Assembly (NCBI GenBank): GCA_963800475.1
Contig: CAWDAZ010000002.1
Coordinates: 992,001 to 1,056,000, forward strand
Source of the DNA: Palsa-465 sp963800475
GTDB taxonomy: Bacteria; Actinomycetota; Thermoleophilia; Solirubrobacterales; Solirubrobacteraceae
Length of the DNA stretch: 64,000 bases
Direction: 5' to 3'
Each line of letters begins with the position of its first letter. The stretch's first letter is position 1. This document shows, in pieces, positions 1 through 8,469 of this stretch. The position numbers and the translations under genes were made by a program. The notes beneath the pieces are model-generated. The model searched no databases, was not told the DNA's origin, and saw only the letters and a list, made by a program, of their open reading frames with translations.

Positions 1-452
1 AGCGGCTTGACCGTCTTGTGCTTATGTGCACGGCCGCCTACATGCCGCCCGCCTCGATGTGGGAGGAGCGGATCGCCGTCGTTTCCCGCGCGGGCACGGT
101 GGAGCCGCTCGCCGACGCCGTGCTGGCGCGCTGGCTGACCCCGGAGTTCGCCGCCGCAAACCCGGAGCTGCGGGCGTCGCTGCGCGGGGTGCTGGCGCAG
201 GCGCCGCCGGAGGGCTACGCCGCGTGCTGCGGCGCGATCGCCCGGATGGACCTGCGCGGGGAGCTCGAGTCGATCCAGGCACCGACGCTCGTGATCTCGG
301 GCGCTGAGGATCTCGCGACGCCGCCCGGGCAGCAGCGCCTGATCGCGCGAGCGATCCCTGCCGCCCGGCACACGGTCAGCCCGGGGGCGCACCTCGTCGC
401 GGTCGAGCAGCCGGAGCGCATAAACCAACTCATCCTGGAGCACCTGTCATGA
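1..452 (+). CDS. pcaD: 3-oxoadipate enol-lactonase, C-terminal part (cut by window edge)
   Basis: Alpha/beta hydrolase C-terminal part. The frame is open from base 3 and the residues around RLVLMCTAAYMPP match the region after the nucleophile elbow of PcaD. Downstream are APTLVISGAEDLATPP (the acid strand) and SPGAHLVAVEQPE, which holds the catalytic His. The nucleophile Ser lies outside the window. PcaD hydrolyses 3-oxoadipate enol-lactone to 3-oxoadipate in the protocatechuate branch of the beta-ketoadipate pathway. The stop overlaps the start of the next gene (ATGA), which is PcaC, the preceding enzyme of the same pathway, so the pair is translationally coupled. A generic alpha/beta hydrolase is the alternative, but the neighbour makes PcaD likely. 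Confidence 0.8.
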   Translation, partial: RLDRLVLMCTAAYMPPASMWEERIAVVSRAGTVEPLADAVLARWLTPEFAAANPELRASLRGVLAQAPPEGYAACCGAIARMDLRGELESIQAPTLVISGAEDLATPPGQQRLIARAIPAARHTVSPGAHLVAVEQPERINQLILEHLS

Positions 453-817
453 ACCACGACCAGTACGAGCAGGGGATGCGCACTCGCCGGGAGGTCCTCG
501 GCGACGAGCACGTCGACCGCGCGATCGCCCGCACCACGCCGCTGACCGAACCCTTCCAGGAGTTCATCACCGGATATGCGTGGGGTGCCGTGTGGAGCCG
601 GCCCGGGCTCGACCGACGCACGCGCAGCGCGATCACGCTGGCGGTCCTGACCGCGCTCGGCCGCGAGCAGGAGCTCGAGCTGCACCTGCGCGCGGCGCGC
701 CGCAACGGCTTGAGCGACGAGGAGATCGGAGAGGTACTGCTGCAGACCGCGGTGTACGCCGGGGTTCCAGCGGCCAACGCCGCGTTTGCGATCGCGCAAC
801 GCGTGCTCGACGAATAA
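449..817 (+). CDS. pcaC: 4-carboxymuconolactone decarboxylase
   Basis: 122 residues, the usual length for stand-alone PcaC (carboxymuconolactone decarboxylase/AhpD-like all-helical fold). Typical segments are RRTRSAITLAVLTALGREQELELHLRAA, seen here at residues 51-75, and the later NGLSDEEIGEVLLQTAVYAG-type helix pair. It decarboxylates 4-carboxymuconolactone to 3-oxoadipate enol-lactone, the substrate of the upstream PcaD. The ATG overlaps the pcaD stop by four bases, so both are on one transcript. In some actinobacteria the two are fused (PcaL); here they are separate. Confidence 0.9.
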   Translation: MNHDQYEQGMRTRREVLGDEHVDRAIARTTPLTEPFQEFITGYAWGAVWSRPGLDRRTRSAITLAVLTALGREQELELHLRAARRNGLSDEEIGEVLLQTAVYAGVPAANAAFAIAQRVLDE

Positions 818-818
818 C

Positions 819-825
819 AGGAGGT
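819..825 (+). promoter_or_regulatory. Strong ribosome binding site of the MetE-like gene
   Basis: AGGAGGT lies directly after the pcaC stop, six bases before ATG 832. It fixes that ATG as the start, although the frame is open far upstream inside pcaC. Confidence 0.85.
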
Positions 826-831
826 AGACAC

Positions 832-1983
832 ATGGCCCTTCGCGAGTCACCACCGTTCCGCGCCGACCACGTCGGCAGCCTGCTGCGCCCGCCCGAGCTG
901 CTCGCGGCGCGCGAGGATCACGCCGCCGGCCGGATCGACGACGAGCAGCTGCGCGCCGCCGAGGACGAGGCGATCCGCGAGGTCGTGGCGCTCCAGCGCG
1001 ACGTCGGCCTGCGCACCGCCACCGACGGCGAGTTCCGCCGTGCCTCATGGCACATGGACTTCATCTATTCGCTCGACGGGATCAGCACCACGCCCGGAGG
1101 GCTGAAGATCCAGTTCCACAACGAGCAGGGCGACCTCGAGTTCACCCCGGCGGCGCTGCACGTGGACGGGAAGCTGGGAGTCTCCGAGACGATCTTCGGG
1201 GACGCGTTCGAGTTCCTGAAGTCCTGCGTGTCCGCGGAGCAGATGCCGAAGCTGACGATCCCCTCGCCGAGCATGGTCCACTACCGCGGCGGACAGGCTG
1301 CGATCGACGAGTCGGTCTACCCGGACATGGATTCCTTCTGGGCCGACCTGGTCGCCGCCTACCGCGAGGAGGTTCGCCGCCTCGCCGACCTCGGTTGCAC
1401 CTACCTGCAGTTCGACGACACCAGCCTCGCGTACCTGAACGACCCCAAGCAGCGCGAGTACGTGCGCGAGATCGGCGGCGACGCCGAGCACCAGCACGAG
1501 GCGTACATCAGCCACATCAACGAGGCGCTCGCCGAGCGGCCCGAGGGGATGTCGGTAACGACCCACATGTGCCGCGGCAACTTCCGATCCTCGTGGGTAG
1601 CCGAAGGGGGCTACGACTTCGTCGCCGAGGCGCTGTTCAACGAGCTGTCCGTCGACGGGTTCTTCATGGAGTGGGACGACGCACGCTCGGGCGGCTTTGA
1701 GCCGCTGCGGTTCCTACCCAAGGACAAGGTCGTCGTGCTCGGGCTTGTCACGACCAAGCGCGGCGAGCTCGAGGATCGCGAGTTGCTGCTCCGGCGGATC
1801 GAGGAGGCGTCGAGGTACGCCGATCTCGACCAGCTCTGCCTGTCGCCCCAATGCGGGTTCTCCTCGACGGTCGAGGGCAACCTGCTGAGCCGTGAGCAGC
1901 AGGCCGACAAGCTGCGGCTGATCGTCGACGTCGCCCAGGAGGTGTGGGGGGCGGGGGTCAGCAACGCCGCAGCACCGGCATGA
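832..1983 (+). CDS. MetE C-terminal-like (cobalamin-independent methionine synthase family) protein
   Basis: 383 residues, matching the short archaeal/bacterial MetE-like family that has only the catalytic TIM barrel. The N-terminus FRADHVGSLLRPPELL is the family signature. Probable zinc ligands are the His and Cys of THMCRGN (about residue 244) and the Cys of SPQCGFSS near 343. The family transfers methyl or alkyl groups to thiols (methionine synthase, or CoM/thiol alkyltransferases). The substrate cannot be read from sequence. It lies 14 bases after pcaC with a strong ribosome site, so it probably belongs to the same catabolic operon, perhaps as a demethylase step for a methoxylated aromatic. 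That role is an inference. Confidence 0.85.
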   Translation: MALRESPPFRADHVGSLLRPPELLAAREDHAAGRIDDEQLRAAEDEAIREVVALQRDVGLRTATDGEFRRASWHMDFIYSLDGISTTPGGLKIQFHNEQGDLEFTPAALHVDGKLGVSETIFGDAFEFLKSCVSAEQMPKLTIPSPSMVHYRGGQAAIDESVYPDMDSFWADLVAAYREEVRRLADLGCTYLQFDDTSLAYLNDPKQREYVREIGGDAEHQHEAYISHINEALAERPEGMSVTTHMCRGNFRSSWVAEGGYDFVAEALFNELSVDGFFMEWDDARSGGFEPLRFLPKDKVVVLGLVTTKRGELEDRELLLRRIEEASRYADLDQLCLSPQCGFSSTVEGNLLSREQQADKLRLIVDVAQEVWGAGVSNAAAPA

Positions 1984-2011
1984 GGCGGTGGTCGGCCAGC
2001 CGCGGGTTCAG

Positions 2012-2100
2012 CGGAGAGGGAGGGATTCGAACCCTCGATGGACGAAACCGCCCATACCGGTTTTCGAGACCGGCGCATTCAACCGCTCTGCCACCTCTCC
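2012..2100 (-). tRNA. tRNA-Ser (anticodon CGA)
   Basis: Read on the minus strand, a 7-bp acceptor stem pairs 2094-2100 with 2013-2019, with a G discriminator at 2012. The anticodon stem CCGGT/ACCGG encloses CTCGAAA, giving anticodon CGA. A long variable arm and a TTCGAAT T-loop are present, as expected for a class II serine tRNA of 89 nt. CCA is not encoded. Confidence 0.95.
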
Positions 2101-2161
2101 GGGGTGTTAGCGGCCTGAGAGGCTAGCGCGAGCCCGGCGCGCTCCTCCCGCACGGTGAGTC

Positions 2162-2222
2162 AGGACGAACGATGGCGATCCGGTTCGGTATGGCTTAACC
2201 AAATCGCCATCGTTCGCGTCCT
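2162..2222. repeat. Long inverted repeat between tadA and tRNA-Ser
   Basis: Left arm 2162-2179 and right arm 2203-2222 are complementary over 18 bases apart from a two-base bulge (CG) in the right arm. The loop is 23 nt and contains a further GGTT/AACC pair. No T-tract follows on either strand, so it is not a classical intrinsic terminator. It lies after the tadA stop and before the tRNA-Ser 5' end, both on the minus strand. It could be an RNA processing stem, a bidirectional attenuation signal or a small mobile palindrome. Confidence 0.7.
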
Positions 2223-2258
2223 CGGAGCGCCGGGCGCCCGGCCAGCGCCGACCCGCCC

Positions 2259-2726
2259 CTACGTCCGCCGCGGGGCGAAGAACGTTCGCAGCAGGTTCGC
2301 GCACTCGTCGGCGAGCAGCCCCGACTCGACCTGCGGGCGGTGGTTGAGCTGCGGGACGTCGAGCACATCCAGCACGCTGCCGGCGGCACCCGCCTTCGGG
2401 TCACGCGCGCCGAACACGACGCGCGGCAGGCGTGCGAGCACGATCGCACCGGCGCACATCGCGCACGGCTCGAGCGTGACGTACATCACCGAGTCGAGTA
2501 CGCGCCAGCTCCCGAGTGCCCGGGCCGCCTCCCGCAACGCGATCATCTCCGCGTGCGCGGTCGGGTCCTCGCGAAGCTCGCGCTCGTTGTGGCCGGCGCC
2601 GATCACCTCGCCGTCGTGGACGACCACCGCTCCGATCGGGACGTCCTCGTGCTCGAGCGCCTGCTGGGCCTCGCGGATCGCCAGCCGCATGAAGTATTCG
2701 TCCCGTGGGAAGAAGTGTGTGGGCAT
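2259..2726 (-). CDS. tadA: tRNA-specific adenosine deaminase
   Basis: 155 residues with the complete cytidine/deoxycytidylate deaminase zinc signature: HAE at residues 58-60 (His58 ligand, Glu60 proton shuttle) and PCAMC at 87-91 (Cys88 and Cys91 ligands). It converts A34 to inosine in tRNA-Arg(ACG). The length and the N-terminal FMRLAIREAQQAL helix are typical of bacterial TadA. It precedes tRNA-Ser on the same strand with a long inverted repeat between them. Confidence 0.93.
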   Translation of the reverse strand: MPTHFFPRDEYFMRLAIREAQQALEHEDVPIGAVVVHDGEVIGAGHNERELREDPTAHAEMIALREAARALGSWRVLDSVMYVTLEPCAMCAGAIVLARLPRVVFGARDPKAGAAGSVLDVLDVPQLNHRPQVESGLLADECANLLRTFFAPRRT

Positions 2727-2807
2727 CGGAGCGCCGGCGGTACCGTTGAAAGCGATCCTTTCCCGGCTCGACGATGTTAAGCATCGGGGGCGACCTCACA
2801 GGGATCC

Positions 2808-4136
2808 ATGACTGTTTCCAACCCGCGCTCTGTCATCTGCCGCGTCGCCGGCTCGACGCTCCTGGCGTTCACGATCGCCATCGGAAGCGCTGCGCTCTCG
2901 GCCGGCCCGGCGAGCGCCGCGGGCTACATCCCGGGCGTGGTCGTGGTCGGCTCCTCGCCCGACGCGCCGGCGCAGATCGTCAGGGTCCCTCGCGGAGTGA
3001 CGGTCGCGGGGGAGGTCGCGCGGCTTCGCCACCAGCGCGGCGTCGCCTACGCGGCGCCCGACTTCCTCGCGCACGCGGCGGGCGGCGTGCGGCCGGGGTG
3101 GTTTCCAGACGACCGCGGGAACACCGGTGTCACCGCCGGCTGGCAGCGCCTGCAGTGGAACTTCCTGGCCGCGGCCGGGGTCAACGCGCCGGCGGCATGG
3201 GCCCACCTGCTGGCGGTGCACCGCGCGGGTGCCGAGGGCGTCGTCGTCGCGGTGCTCGACACGGGTGTCGCGTACCGCGACTGGCACCAGTTCCGCAGGT
3301 CCCCAGACTTCGCCTGGACGCGGTTCACGGCGCCATACGACTTCATTGCCCACAACCGGTACCCGCTCGACCGCGAGGGCCACGGCACGTTCGTGAGCGG
3401 CGTGATCTCGGAATCGACCAACAACGGCGTCGGCCTGACCGGGCTCGCGTACGGGGCGGCGATCATGCCGGTGCGCGTGCTCGACGCGAATGGGTTCGGC
3501 GACGCCGCGACGATCGCCAGGGGGATTCGCTACGCCGTCGATCATGGCGCCCAGGTGATCAATCTGAGCCTCGAGTTCGACCCGTCGATCAGCGCCGGCG
3601 ACATCCCGGGCATCCTCGCGGCAATCCGGTTCGCCCATCGCCGGGGAGTGGTCGTGGTCGGGGCGTCGGGCAACGAGGGGGAGACGCAGATCGCGTATCC
3701 CGCCCGTGACTCCGACGCGATCTCGGTCGGCGCGACCACGCTCGACCGGTGTCTGGCCGACTACTCCAACGGCGGCGCCAAGCTCGATCTGGTCGCGCCC
3801 GGCGGAGGCGACGATTCGAGCGGCCTCCCCAACGACCCGTCGTGCCACCCGGGGCGGAACCTGCCCGACATCTACCAGATGACGTTCGCCGATCCGAGCA
3901 ACCCGGGGCGCTTCAGCTTCCCGGGCGGGTGGTACGGCACCTCGATGGCTGCCCCCGAGGTCTCGGCCGCTGCCGCGATGGTGATCGCGAGCGGCGTGAT
4001 CGGACGCCACCCGACGCCGGCCCAGATCCTCGCCAGGCTCGAGTCGACCGCGCAGTCGCTCGGCGGCGCGAAGCCGAACTCCGACTACGGCTACGGGCTG
4101 CTCGACGTCGGCGCCGCGACGGCGCCGACCGCCTGA
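2808..4136 (+). CDS. Secreted subtilisin-like (S8) serine protease
   Basis: 442 residues. A signal peptide covers about residues 1-38 (hydrophobic core LLAFTIAIGSAAL, then PASAA). The catalytic triad is intact: Asp151 in VAVLDTGVA, His192 in GHGTFVSG and Ser379 in GTSMAAPE, with oxyanion Asn289 in GASGNEG. A short propeptide-like region occupies about residues 40-110. There is no obvious C-terminal anchor, so release from the cell is expected. It starts at ATG 2808, 81 bases from divergent tadA, and converges on the universal stress gene. Confidence 0.92.
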   Translation: MTVSNPRSVICRVAGSTLLAFTIAIGSAALSAGPASAAGYIPGVVVVGSSPDAPAQIVRVPRGVTVAGEVARLRHQRGVAYAAPDFLAHAAGGVRPGWFPDDRGNTGVTAGWQRLQWNFLAAAGVNAPAAWAHLLAVHRAGAEGVVVAVLDTGVAYRDWHQFRRSPDFAWTRFTAPYDFIAHNRYPLDREGHGTFVSGVISESTNNGVGLTGLAYGAAIMPVRVLDANGFGDAATIARGIRYAVDHGAQVINLSLEFDPSISAGDIPGILAAIRFAHRRGVVVVGASGNEGETQIAYPARDSDAISVGATTLDRCLADYSNGGAKLDLVAPGGGDDSSGLPNDPSCHPGRNLPDIYQMTFADPSNPGRFSFPGGWYGTSMAAPEVSAAAAMVIASGVIGRHPTPAQILARLESTAQSLGGAKPNSDYGYGLLDVGAATAPTA

Positions 4137-4160
4137 GCCGGCGCGGCGAGGCCGCGGGGA

Positions 4161-4607
4161 TCAGGTGGTCCTGACGATCAGGACCGAGCAGGGCGCGTGG
4201 TGGGAGACCTTGTTCGGGACCGATCCGAGCAGAAACCGCTTCGCCCCGGTCATCCCCTTGTTGCCGACCACGATCAGGTCGACACGCTGCTCTTCGGCGA
4301 CGTCGAGGATCGCGTCCGCGGCATCCCCCTGGCGCGCGTGGCTCTCGACCCGATCGACGCCGGCGCCCTGCGCGTCCGCGCAGGCGCGGTCGAGCAACTC
4401 GAGCACGTCAGCGCGAGGATTGACGGTCCACTCGACGTCGGCGGGGATCTGCGTGCGCTCGAGCTGCAGCCGCTCGTCGGCGGTGGGCTCGTAGACGCTG
4501 ACGATCTCCAGCTTGGCGTGTAGCTCCACCGCGAGCCCGATCGCATGGCGGACCGCTACCGACGCGGTCTCGGAGCCGTCCGTTCCGACCAGGATCGATG
4601 CGAACAC
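4161..4607 (-). CDS. Universal stress protein (UspA family)
   Basis: 148 residues, a single Usp domain. It begins ILVGTDGSETASVAV and ends with the ATP-binding loop GNKGMTGAKRFLLGSVPNKV, fitting G-2x-G-9x-G(S/T). Usp proteins of this class bind ATP and help survival under hypoxia or stress. It is third in a minus-strand group with a second Usp protein and a tiny membrane peptide, with 19 bases separating it from the peptide. Confidence 0.93.
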   Translation of the reverse strand: MFASILVGTDGSETASVAVRHAIGLAVELHAKLEIVSVYEPTADERLQLERTQIPADVEWTVNPRADVLELLDRACADAQGAGVDRVESHARQGDAADAILDVAEEQRVDLIVVGNKGMTGAKRFLLGSVPNKVSHHAPCSVLIVRTT

Positions 4608-4626
4608 GGGCCGATCGTAGACCGGT

Positions 4627-4713
4627 TCAGGCGAGCTTCGTGATCGCGATCACCATCCCGGCGAGGGTGAACACGATGATCGCGATCTGCATCCAGAACC
4701 AGTGCCGCGGCAT
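4627..4713 (-). CDS. 28-residue single-span membrane peptide (small ORF)
   Basis: An ATG-to-TGA frame of 29 codons lies in the gap between the two universal stress genes. The product starts MPRHWFWMQ and continues with a hydrophobic stretch, IAIIVFTLAGMVIAIT, ending KLA. This is one complete transmembrane helix with positive charge at both ends. It is on the same strand as the flanking genes, 39 bases after one and 19 before the other. No strong ribosome site is seen, so expression is uncertain. Function unknown. Confidence 0.5.
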   Translation of the reverse strand: MPRHWFWMQIAIIVFTLAGMVIAITKLA

Positions 4714-4752
4714 CAGTTCACGGTAGCGCCCCGGCGCGGACGCCGGGCGGAG

Positions 4753-5439
4753 CTACACGGCGACGACGGACGGGAAGCGAACGGTCACCCCGCGCGGCAC
4801 CACGAACACCGGTGAGATCGCGTTCTCGATCGCGTTCCACGACGAGGAGGAGATCATCACACGGCCCTCGGCCGCCTCGAGCCGCGAGCCGACGACCAGC
4901 AGATCGACGTACGGCTCGTCGCGGGTGACGCGTGCGCCGAGGCTCTCGCCCAGCTCACGCGCGGTCTCGATCGCCGAGTCGTCGCCCGCTTCGGCGAGCA
5001 CTCCGATACGGCCGAACCGGGTTATGTGGTCGGTGCGGTAGTTGGCGGGCGCGATCGCGACGGCCGCCGGCCCGCCCTCGAGCAGCGCCTCCGCCGACTT
5101 CTGCGGAGCGACATGGCCGGGCGCGGTGCGGTAGTCGGAGCCGAACACGACGATGTCCGCGTGCTCGTCCTCGGCGAGCCACCGGATGCCCTCCGCAGTC
5201 GAGGGGCTCACGACCACCCGGCGCTCGATGTCGAGGTCTCCCAGCGTGCGGGCGCCACGCTCGAGCAGCGTCCTCGCCTCGGAGGCTTCGACCAGCTCGC
5301 GCTCGTGGTCGGCCTGGGTCGCGTGGCGGACGAACGCGAGCACCAGCTCGGCGCCCGCGCCGGCCAGCGACTGGGCGAGCATCAGCGCGTCGTGGTCGTT
5401 GGGAGTGTCGTCGTAGGAAACGATTGCCGTGGGTGCCAT
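4753..5439 (-). CDS. Universal stress protein family, tandem-domain form
   Basis: 228 residues. The N-terminal Usp domain begins TAIVSYDDTPNDHDALMLA and contains VVFGSDYRTAPGHV, a weakened ATP loop. A shorter second half begins RIGVLAEAGDDSAIETA and ends in SSSWNAIENAISPVFVVPRG, where SSSS replaces part of the glycine-rich loop. Nucleotide binding may therefore be altered. It heads the minus-strand stress group and is divergent from the LysR regulator 106 bases away, which could control it. Confidence 0.85.
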   Translation of the reverse strand: MAPTAIVSYDDTPNDHDALMLAQSLAGAGAELVLAFVRHATQADHERELVEASEARTLLERGARTLGDLDIERRVVVSPSTAEGIRWLAEDEHADIVVFGSDYRTAPGHVAPQKSAEALLEGGPAAVAIAPANYRTDHITRFGRIGVLAEAGDDSAIETARELGESLGARVTRDEPYVDLLVVGSRLEAAEGRVMISSSSWNAIENAISPVFVVPRGVTVRFPSVVAV

Positions 5440-5545
5440 CGCTGCGCTCCAGTCGTCGGTTCGATCCGCTTGGCTTCGCGACAGAGTCGCAACGACTGGC
5501 CATCAGCGCCAGTGAAGTTCGTCATGATCTTGATAAGTTCTGCTG

Positions 5546-6463
5546 ATGCTGAACACGGGCCGCCTGCAGGTTCTCTCGGAGGTGGTCAAGCGCGGCTCGT
5601 TCTCGGCGGCGGCCGAGGAGCTGTCGTACACGCAGTCGGCCGTTTCGCAGGCGGTCGCGCGGTTGGAGTCCGAGGTCGGGGCGACGCTCGTCGTCCGGGA
5701 TCGCCGCGGCGTGCGGCCGACCGCCGCGGGCGCCACGCTGGTCGAGCACGCCGACGCGATCTTCGCCCAGATCGAGGCGGCGGAGGCCGACCTTGCGGCG
5801 GTGCTCGGGGTGCGGGGCGGCCGGCTGCGCGTAGCCTCGTTCCCGTCCGCCGGCGGGACGCTGATGCCGCTCGCGGTCGCCTCATTCAGACGCGGTCATC
5901 CGGACGTCGCGCTGTCGCTCGCGGAGGGGGAACCCGAGGAGATCGCGCCGCGGCTCCGGGCGGGCGAGTTCGACCTGGCGCTGCTGTTCGAGTTCCCGGG
6001 CGCGCGTGAGCGCCCGAGCAAGGGCCTTCGCGCGGTCACGCTGCTCGAGGATCCGATGCACGTGGCGCTGCCGGCCGACCATCGGCTGGCCTCGAAGCCC
6101 GCGCTGCGGCTGTCAGATCTGGGCAACGAGGACTGGGTACAGACGTCTGAGACGAGCCCGTGCGCGCGACACGTCGTCAGACTGTGCCTGGCGGCCGGCT
6201 TCGAGCCGAAGGTAACGTTCGAGAGCGACGACTACGAGACCGTCCAGGGCCTGGTCGCAGCGGGTGTGGGAGTCGGGCTGATCCCGCGACTCGCGCTGAC
6301 CCACGTGCATCCCGGGGTGGTGGTCAGGGAGCTGTCGCCACGCAGCCCGGCGCGCAAGGTCGTCGCGGCGACGATGTCAGGTCCCGGGATCGCGCCGGCC
6401 GCCCCGAAGATGCTCCAGATCCTGTCCGACGTGGCGCAGGCGCCCGGCTCCGCGGCGCGCTGA
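5546..6463 (+). CDS. LysR-family transcriptional regulator
   Basis: 305 residues. The N-terminal winged helix-turn-helix is clear (GSFSAAAEELSYTQSAVSQA at about residues 15-34), followed by a linker helix and a periplasmic-binding-like co-inducer domain (GRLRVASFPSAGGTLMPLAV; GLVAAGVGVGLIPRLAL). It is divergent from the universal stress genes, the usual LysR arrangement, so their shared 106-bp intergenic region probably holds its operator. The effector is unknown. Confidence 0.93.
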   Translation: MLNTGRLQVLSEVVKRGSFSAAAEELSYTQSAVSQAVARLESEVGATLVVRDRRGVRPTAAGATLVEHADAIFAQIEAAEADLAAVLGVRGGRLRVASFPSAGGTLMPLAVASFRRGHPDVALSLAEGEPEEIAPRLRAGEFDLALLFEFPGARERPSKGLRAVTLLEDPMHVALPADHRLASKPALRLSDLGNEDWVQTSETSPCARHVVRLCLAAGFEPKVTFESDDYETVQGLVAAGVGVGLIPRLALTHVHPGVVVRELSPRSPARKVVAATMSGPGIAPAAPKMLQILSDVAQAPGSAAR

Positions 6464-6475
6464 TTCACTTCGCCG

Positions 6476-7297
6476 GTGGCGCGTGAACGCAGACTGTCGT
6501 TCGGCGACGTAGCTGAGCTCTACGACCACGCCCGCCCCGGCTACCCGGCGGAGCTGGTCGACGAGGTGCTCGAGTTCGCGCACGCCGGACGCGGCGCCCG
6601 GGCGCTGGAGGTCGGGGCGGGAACCGGCAAGGCGACGGTCCTGTTCGCCGACCGCGGACTCGAGCTGGTCGCGCTGGAGCCGAGCCCCGCGATGGCGGCT
6701 GTGCTGACGCGCAACTGCGAGGGCCGCGTCGCTGTGACCGTAGAGCAGGCCGAGTTCGAGCGCTGGCCCCACGGTTCACAGCGGTTCCGGCTGCTGTTCT
6801 CGGCCCAGGCGTGGCACTGGATCAACCCCGAGGTTCGTTACGCGCACGCGCGCGAGGCGCTCGAGGTGGGCGGGGCGCTGGCGTTGTTCTGGAACCGGGT
6901 CGACTGGGAGTCGTGCGCGATCCGGGAGGAGCTGGCCGACGCTTACCGTCGCGTCGCACCGGATCTGGGCGGCGACGCTGGTCCCGGACCGATGCATCCG
7001 TCGAACCGGGAGCGAGAGTGGTGGGCGGACTGGTCGTCGGAGCTGGCGGCGGCGCCCGGGTTCGCCCCGCCGGAGCGGCGGCGCTTCAGGTGGCGCGAGA
7101 CATATGCGACCTCGGCGTACCTCGAGGTGCTGAGGACCCATTCCGACCACATCGTGCTCGGAGCGCAGCGTCTCGACGAGCTGATGGACGCAATCGGCGC
7201 CGTGCTCGACCGCCACGGCGGAGCGCTTCCGCTCGACTACGTGGCCGAGCTGTGGTTGGCGCGCGCGACGGACGATCCTCCCCTCCGTCCTGGGTAG
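6476..7297 (+). CDS. Class I SAM-dependent methyltransferase
   Basis: 273 residues from GTG 6476, 12 bases after the LysR stop. Motif I is ALEVGAGTGKAT near residue 43, followed by the acidic strand end VALEPSPAM and the post-motif region FSAQAWHWI. This pattern is common in small-molecule methyltransferases of the Methyltransf_11 type. Substrate unknown. It is probably co-transcribed with the LysR gene. Confidence 0.88.
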   Translation: MARERRLSFGDVAELYDHARPGYPAELVDEVLEFAHAGRGARALEVGAGTGKATVLFADRGLELVALEPSPAMAAVLTRNCEGRVAVTVEQAEFERWPHGSQRFRLLFSAQAWHWINPEVRYAHAREALEVGGALALFWNRVDWESCAIREELADAYRRVAPDLGGDAGPGPMHPSNREREWWADWSSELAAAPGFAPPERRRFRWRETYATSAYLEVLRTHSDHIVLGAQRLDELMDAIGAVLDRHGGALPLDYVAELWLARATDDPPLRPG

Positions 7298-7313
7298 CCT
7301 TGAGGGTCAGGCG

Positions 7314-7811
7314 ATGTTCGAGCAGACCGCCCACAACGCGCGCGGGACCGCAGCCGCGCACGACGCGCCGCCGGAGCAGGAGCGGCCTCCGAGCCGCGCG
7401 CGCACGGCGCTCTACCGCGTGCTACTCGGGGTGCTGTCGACGCTCGTCAGCATCAACCTGTGGACCGGCGGCCCGATATTCGCGCTGTGGGTCGGCTCGC
7501 GGGTCCAGGCCTCGATCGGCACCCTCTCGATGGCCGCTGTCGGCGCGACGATCGGCGCGCTGATCGTCGTCACGTACGTGCTCTACAAGCTGCTTGCGTG
7601 GCTCAACGTGCGGTATTACGCGGCGATCGGGCGGAAGCTGCCGCGACAGCAGGCGGCGTGGCTGAAGCCGATGAGCGGCGAGCGCCGGTCGGTTGCGGTG
7701 CGGCGCCCGTTGTCGGGCGTCGAGCGGATCGTGGTGATCTCGGTGGTGGTCGCCGTGCTCGTGTTCGAGATCTGGTTCTTCTTCTTCGCCCACTACACGC
7801 TGGTTAGTTGA
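7314..7811 (+). CDS. Membrane protein of unknown function
   Basis: 165 residues. An N-terminal charged cytoplasmic segment is followed by three hydrophobic helices: about residues 35-55 (VLLGVLSTLVSINLW), 70-92 (MAAVGATIGALIVVTYVLY) and 142-160 (IVVISVVVAVLVFEIWFFFF). No family is recognised. It starts 16 bases after the methyltransferase, and its last eight bases overlap the convergent GNAT gene. Confidence 0.8.
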   Translation: MFEQTAHNARGTAAAHDAPPEQERPPSRARTALYRVLLGVLSTLVSINLWTGGPIFALWVGSRVQASIGTLSMAAVGATIGALIVVTYVLYKLLAWLNVRYYAAIGRKLPRQQAAWLKPMSGERRSVAVRRPLSGVERIVVISVVVAVLVFEIWFFFFAHYTLVS

Positions 7812-8469
7812 GGCGAGAGCGCGGCTCGCGCCACATCCGCCACAGCGGCGGAGCGTCGTCGGCGTAGCTTCCCTCGTCGACGACCTCGAACCCGTGGTGC
7901 TCGTATAGCGCCCGGTTGCGGGGCGTCGACGCCTCCAGATACGCGGGCACCCGTTCGGCGTCGCAGCGTTCGAGCATCGGCCGCAGCAGGGCCGCGCCGA
8001 ACCCGCGGCCCTGCCACGTCGGCGTCACGCCGATCGCGGGCAGGTACCAGTGCGGGTCGTGGGGATGGTTGTTCTCCATCCACGTGATCGCCCTCAGCAG
8101 CCGCGTCGAGTCCGCTCGGAGGTTGGTGACGATCGCCGGCAGCAGCCGCAGCTGGGCGACCCAGCCGAGATGCCACGTGCCCGGCGGCATCCAGAGGGCG
8201 GTCCCGATCAGCTGCTCGTGGACGTAGCTCTCGCCATGGGGCAGCCAGATCCGCCCGGCGAACGTCGCGAAGCCGCGCTCCATCCGAGCCATCCGCTTGG
8301 CGTCGTCGCGCACGATCCAGCGGAAGTGCGGGTCGTCGTAGAAGGCGCGCGCGAGCGTTATCGCGACCTGCCGCAGCTCGCCTGGGGTCGACTTGCGGAT
8401 GTCCCCGCCGTCCGGCCGCGGACGGTCCGCGGCGGTCGGACTCGGAGCTTCCGGGGACGTGCTCACCAT
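7804..8469 (-). CDS. GNAT-family N-acetyltransferase
   Basis: 221 residues from ATG 8469. The acetyl-CoA pyrophosphate loop is GRGFGAALLRPM, within VTPTWQGRGFGAALL, followed by EASTPRNRALYEHHGFEV, the classic motif B. The substrate is unknown. The chosen ATG shares the palindrome CCATGG with the divergent flavoprotein start, so one of the two starts may actually be further downstream. Confidence 0.87.
   Translation of the reverse strand: MVSTSPEAPSPTAADRPRPDGGDIRKSTPGELRQVAITLARAFYDDPHFRWIVRDDAKRMARMERGFATFAGRIWLPHGESYVHEQLIGTALWMPPGTWHLGWVAQLRLLPAIVTNLRADSTRLLRAITWMENNHPHDPHWYLPAIGVTPTWQGRGFGAALLRPMLERCDAERVPAYLEASTPRNRALYEHHGFEVVDEGSYADDAPPLWRMWREPRSRLN

Noticed and set aside
2162..2222. 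Intrinsic terminator of tadA
   Set aside because: The stem is long and perfect enough, but there is no T-run in the direction of transcription and the loop is 23 nt.
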